Positions 62,372 through 64,000 of a stretch of 64,000 nucleotides of DNA are shown piece after piece (position 1 is the stretch's first letter; each line of letters begins with the position of its first letter). The notes under the pieces are model-generated. The model was given only the letters and a program-made list of their open reading frames with translations, was not told the origin of the DNA and did no database searches. The stretch spans positions 23,455,997-23,519,996 of the forward strand of contig OX155967.1 of the NCBI GenBank assembly GCA_944548615.1, in the 5' to 3' direction. The translations under genes were made by a program, and so were the position numbers. The stretch comes from Micropterix aruncella. Lineage: Eukaryota > Arthropoda > Insecta > Lepidoptera > Micropterigidae.

Positions 62372-64000
62372 TTAGTGATTATGAGAATTAATTTCCTTCA
62401 ATAGCTCTTCGACATCCAGAGAATCTTCAGAAGTTGGATCATCCGAGTCGTCATCCAACTTATAACATTTGTGACACATGAAGTCACCTAAGTCTTCTTC
62501 CTCTGGCAGGTTCACTTTATGCTTTTTGGGAATACATGATCTGTGGTATGAATAGTTACATAAATCGCAAATTAATGCTTTGCGTTTCACGACGATCCCT
62601 TTACATTTTTGGCAAATATCTACTTCTTCGTTAGAAATAATTGTAATGTTATTACTTTTATCTATGCTAGATTTGGTTCCAGATATTCCAGGTGTTTCAC
62701 TGACAGATTGATTGGTTCCTTCAACAATCTTAGATTTTTTAGGAGTTTTCTTTTTTTAAATAACTCCTTTGTTTATTTGTGGCTTGTTTTTGCTTTCGCT
62801 CGAAGGCGAGTTGCTCTCTTTTCATTTTTCTCGACCTCTTTTTTTTGTTTTTCTAACAGTTTTTTCTCAATACACTTTCTGAAATTATCAGAAGTATCAC
62901 AAAAGGCAACTTTTCATCATTTCTAATGAATTTTCTTTTATTTTCTGGTGCTTTTTGAAAAAAGTTCTCTATGGAATCTGCTTTTCTTTTAAAAAAATCT
63001 GGTTTTGAAATGCTGGATGAACCAGAAGTTGACGGTTGATTTAAAAAATCCCGATTTTTGGTTGGAGTAATGGAGATTTTAAGGTTTGTGAAATTATCGC
63101 TTGTACATGAAACCTCGATATTTGTCTTCTTTTACATCCTGTATATCTAAATTTGTTTCCCGATGATTTATCAAATTTATGCTTCTTGTCCCACTTTCTG
63201 AGTTAAAACAAAAGTCAGTTTTAAAGAATTTCCACAAGTTATGTAAAATAATGAATTCGTCATTGACATAACCGGCCGTGGACTGAAGAGACTCCATTTT
63301 GTGTATATTTTCAACGCCGACTATTCCCTTGAAATCCTCATACGACATTACGTTATTTTCCTTTGAACACTGTATCATGTCTTCTTTCTTCGATAAACAT
63401 TTCGAGTAATCGATTGCATCCTCATCAAAGGGATACAAACCGCAAGCTTTGAATCCTTGAATCAAATTTTCGGGTTTTATTTCGTCCACAACATTTTTTA
63501 GAATAAATGAAAATGTCTGCTTCGTTACGACTTCTCCGATATTTTCCGCCTGAAACTGGCGTACAGCTTTTTTCCACTTCTTTTTAATCGGTCCAAAAAC
63601 ACTCACATCAGCAGGTTGCGTTATTCTTGTTGTATTGGGATAAAGAGCTACCAATTCAATCTTGTGCTCTTTACACAAGTAACTCAGCTGCAGAGTTATA
63701 TGACTCTTGTGGCCATCAATGAACAGAATTACTGGTCTTTTAATATTGTGCTTGGTCAAATATGGGGAAAATATATCAGAAATGAAGTCGTGGAATATGT
63801 CAGCCGTCATCCAACCACTATCGCTTCGTCCTATGCCCCACTCCGGGGGTACAGTGCTTGCAAGCTTTTCTGGTAGGCGCTTATAAGGAAATACTATTAG
63901 GGTCATTCCGTCCTTTCGTGCAAAACAGGCGATTCCGCGGAGCAAATTTTGTTTTCTTGAATTTCAGATTTATTGATATTTAATATAATTAGGACCTCCT
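62372..64000 (-). pseudogene. pogo3 transposase with C-terminal PHD finger, partial
   Basis: The piece 63945-63094 contains GWMTADIFHDFISDIF, VILFIDGHKSHITLQL and NTTRITQPADVSVFGPIKK, the second and third catalytic blocks. The first lies beyond the window edge. After 63094 the frame breaks, and a Lys/Ser-rich linker is readable only in pieces. The C-terminal frame, extended upstream of 62590, gives a PHD finger: CQKCKG, CDLCNYSYHRSC and CHKC. An acidic tail ends at 62372. PHD fingers read histone tails, so the module could guide insertion. Broken in this copy. Confidence 0.8.

Larger units (their letters stand above)
61950..64000 (-). mobile_element. pogo3: pogo-like element, runs off the window
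   Basis: The 3' end begins near AGGGGAAGCGC (61948), which resembles the pogo1 terminus in its AGGG start and the distance to the first TGGCCA. Contains a subterminal motif array and a decayed transposase gene. The 5' end lies outside the window. Confidence 0.7.

Overview
The window looks like repeat-dense, gene-poor chromatin from an arthropod nuclear genome, most likely an insect. The evidence is AT-rich DNA, a long (TA)n microsatellite, CCTAA (telomere-type) strings, split coding exons, and a dense load of eukaryotic transposable elements: hAT, Tc1, pogo-like, PIF/Harbinger, copia, I-like and R2-like LINEs, and MITEs. I see no convincing single-copy host gene. Every long reading frame belongs to a mobile element. 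Species cannot be decided from the sequence alone.

Layout. 1-9.9 kb holds short relics and non-autonomous elements: a piggyBac-type MITE with TTAA sites, an inverted repeat abutting (TA)n, a 5S-rRNA-like stretch, a hAT C-terminal relic, a TA-flanked MITE, and a complete but decayed Tc1 element at 7077-8679. 10.2-13.1 kb is a PIF/Harbinger element inserted in a short repeat, with a second copy of the same repeat inside it.

15.07-37.95 kb is one nest that can be resolved layer by layer from target-site duplications (TSDs). An outer hAT element (8-bp TSD TGCATATG) contains a small hairpin MITE. That is split by a copia element (5-bp TSD AAAAC). The copia 3' LTR is split by a full-length I-like LINE (13-bp TSD), and the LINE is itself split by a second LINE. 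The copia 3' UTR holds copies of an unfamiliar 411-bp element with 8-9 bp TSDs, built from 15-bp palindromic repeats, plus a rearranged inverted copy of the LINE. The hAT transposase gene carries another copy of the 15-bp-repeat element (TSD ATCAATTA). An R2-like LINE with a C-terminal restriction-like endonuclease lies upstream of it.

38.4-52.8 kb is a second nest. An I-like LINE (TSD TAACGGTAAGAT) is split by a pogo-like element with an intact 751-aa transposase, itself split by a hAT (TSD GTTCCAGG). A PIF/Harbinger element sits exactly in the TSD at the LINE 5' end. The two PIF genes have coding exons interleaved on opposite strands.

52.8-56.6 kb is a diverged 1.6-kb non-coding tandem duplication with inserts. 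56.6-64 kb holds a hAT deletion derivative, a nearly intact pogo element with a TA TSD, a LINE gag relic between direct repeats, and a third pogo-like gene that ends in a PHD finger and runs off the window. The genes do not form a pathway. They work, or worked, as independent transposition modules, and the interest lies in nesting order, element architecture and shared subterminal motifs.
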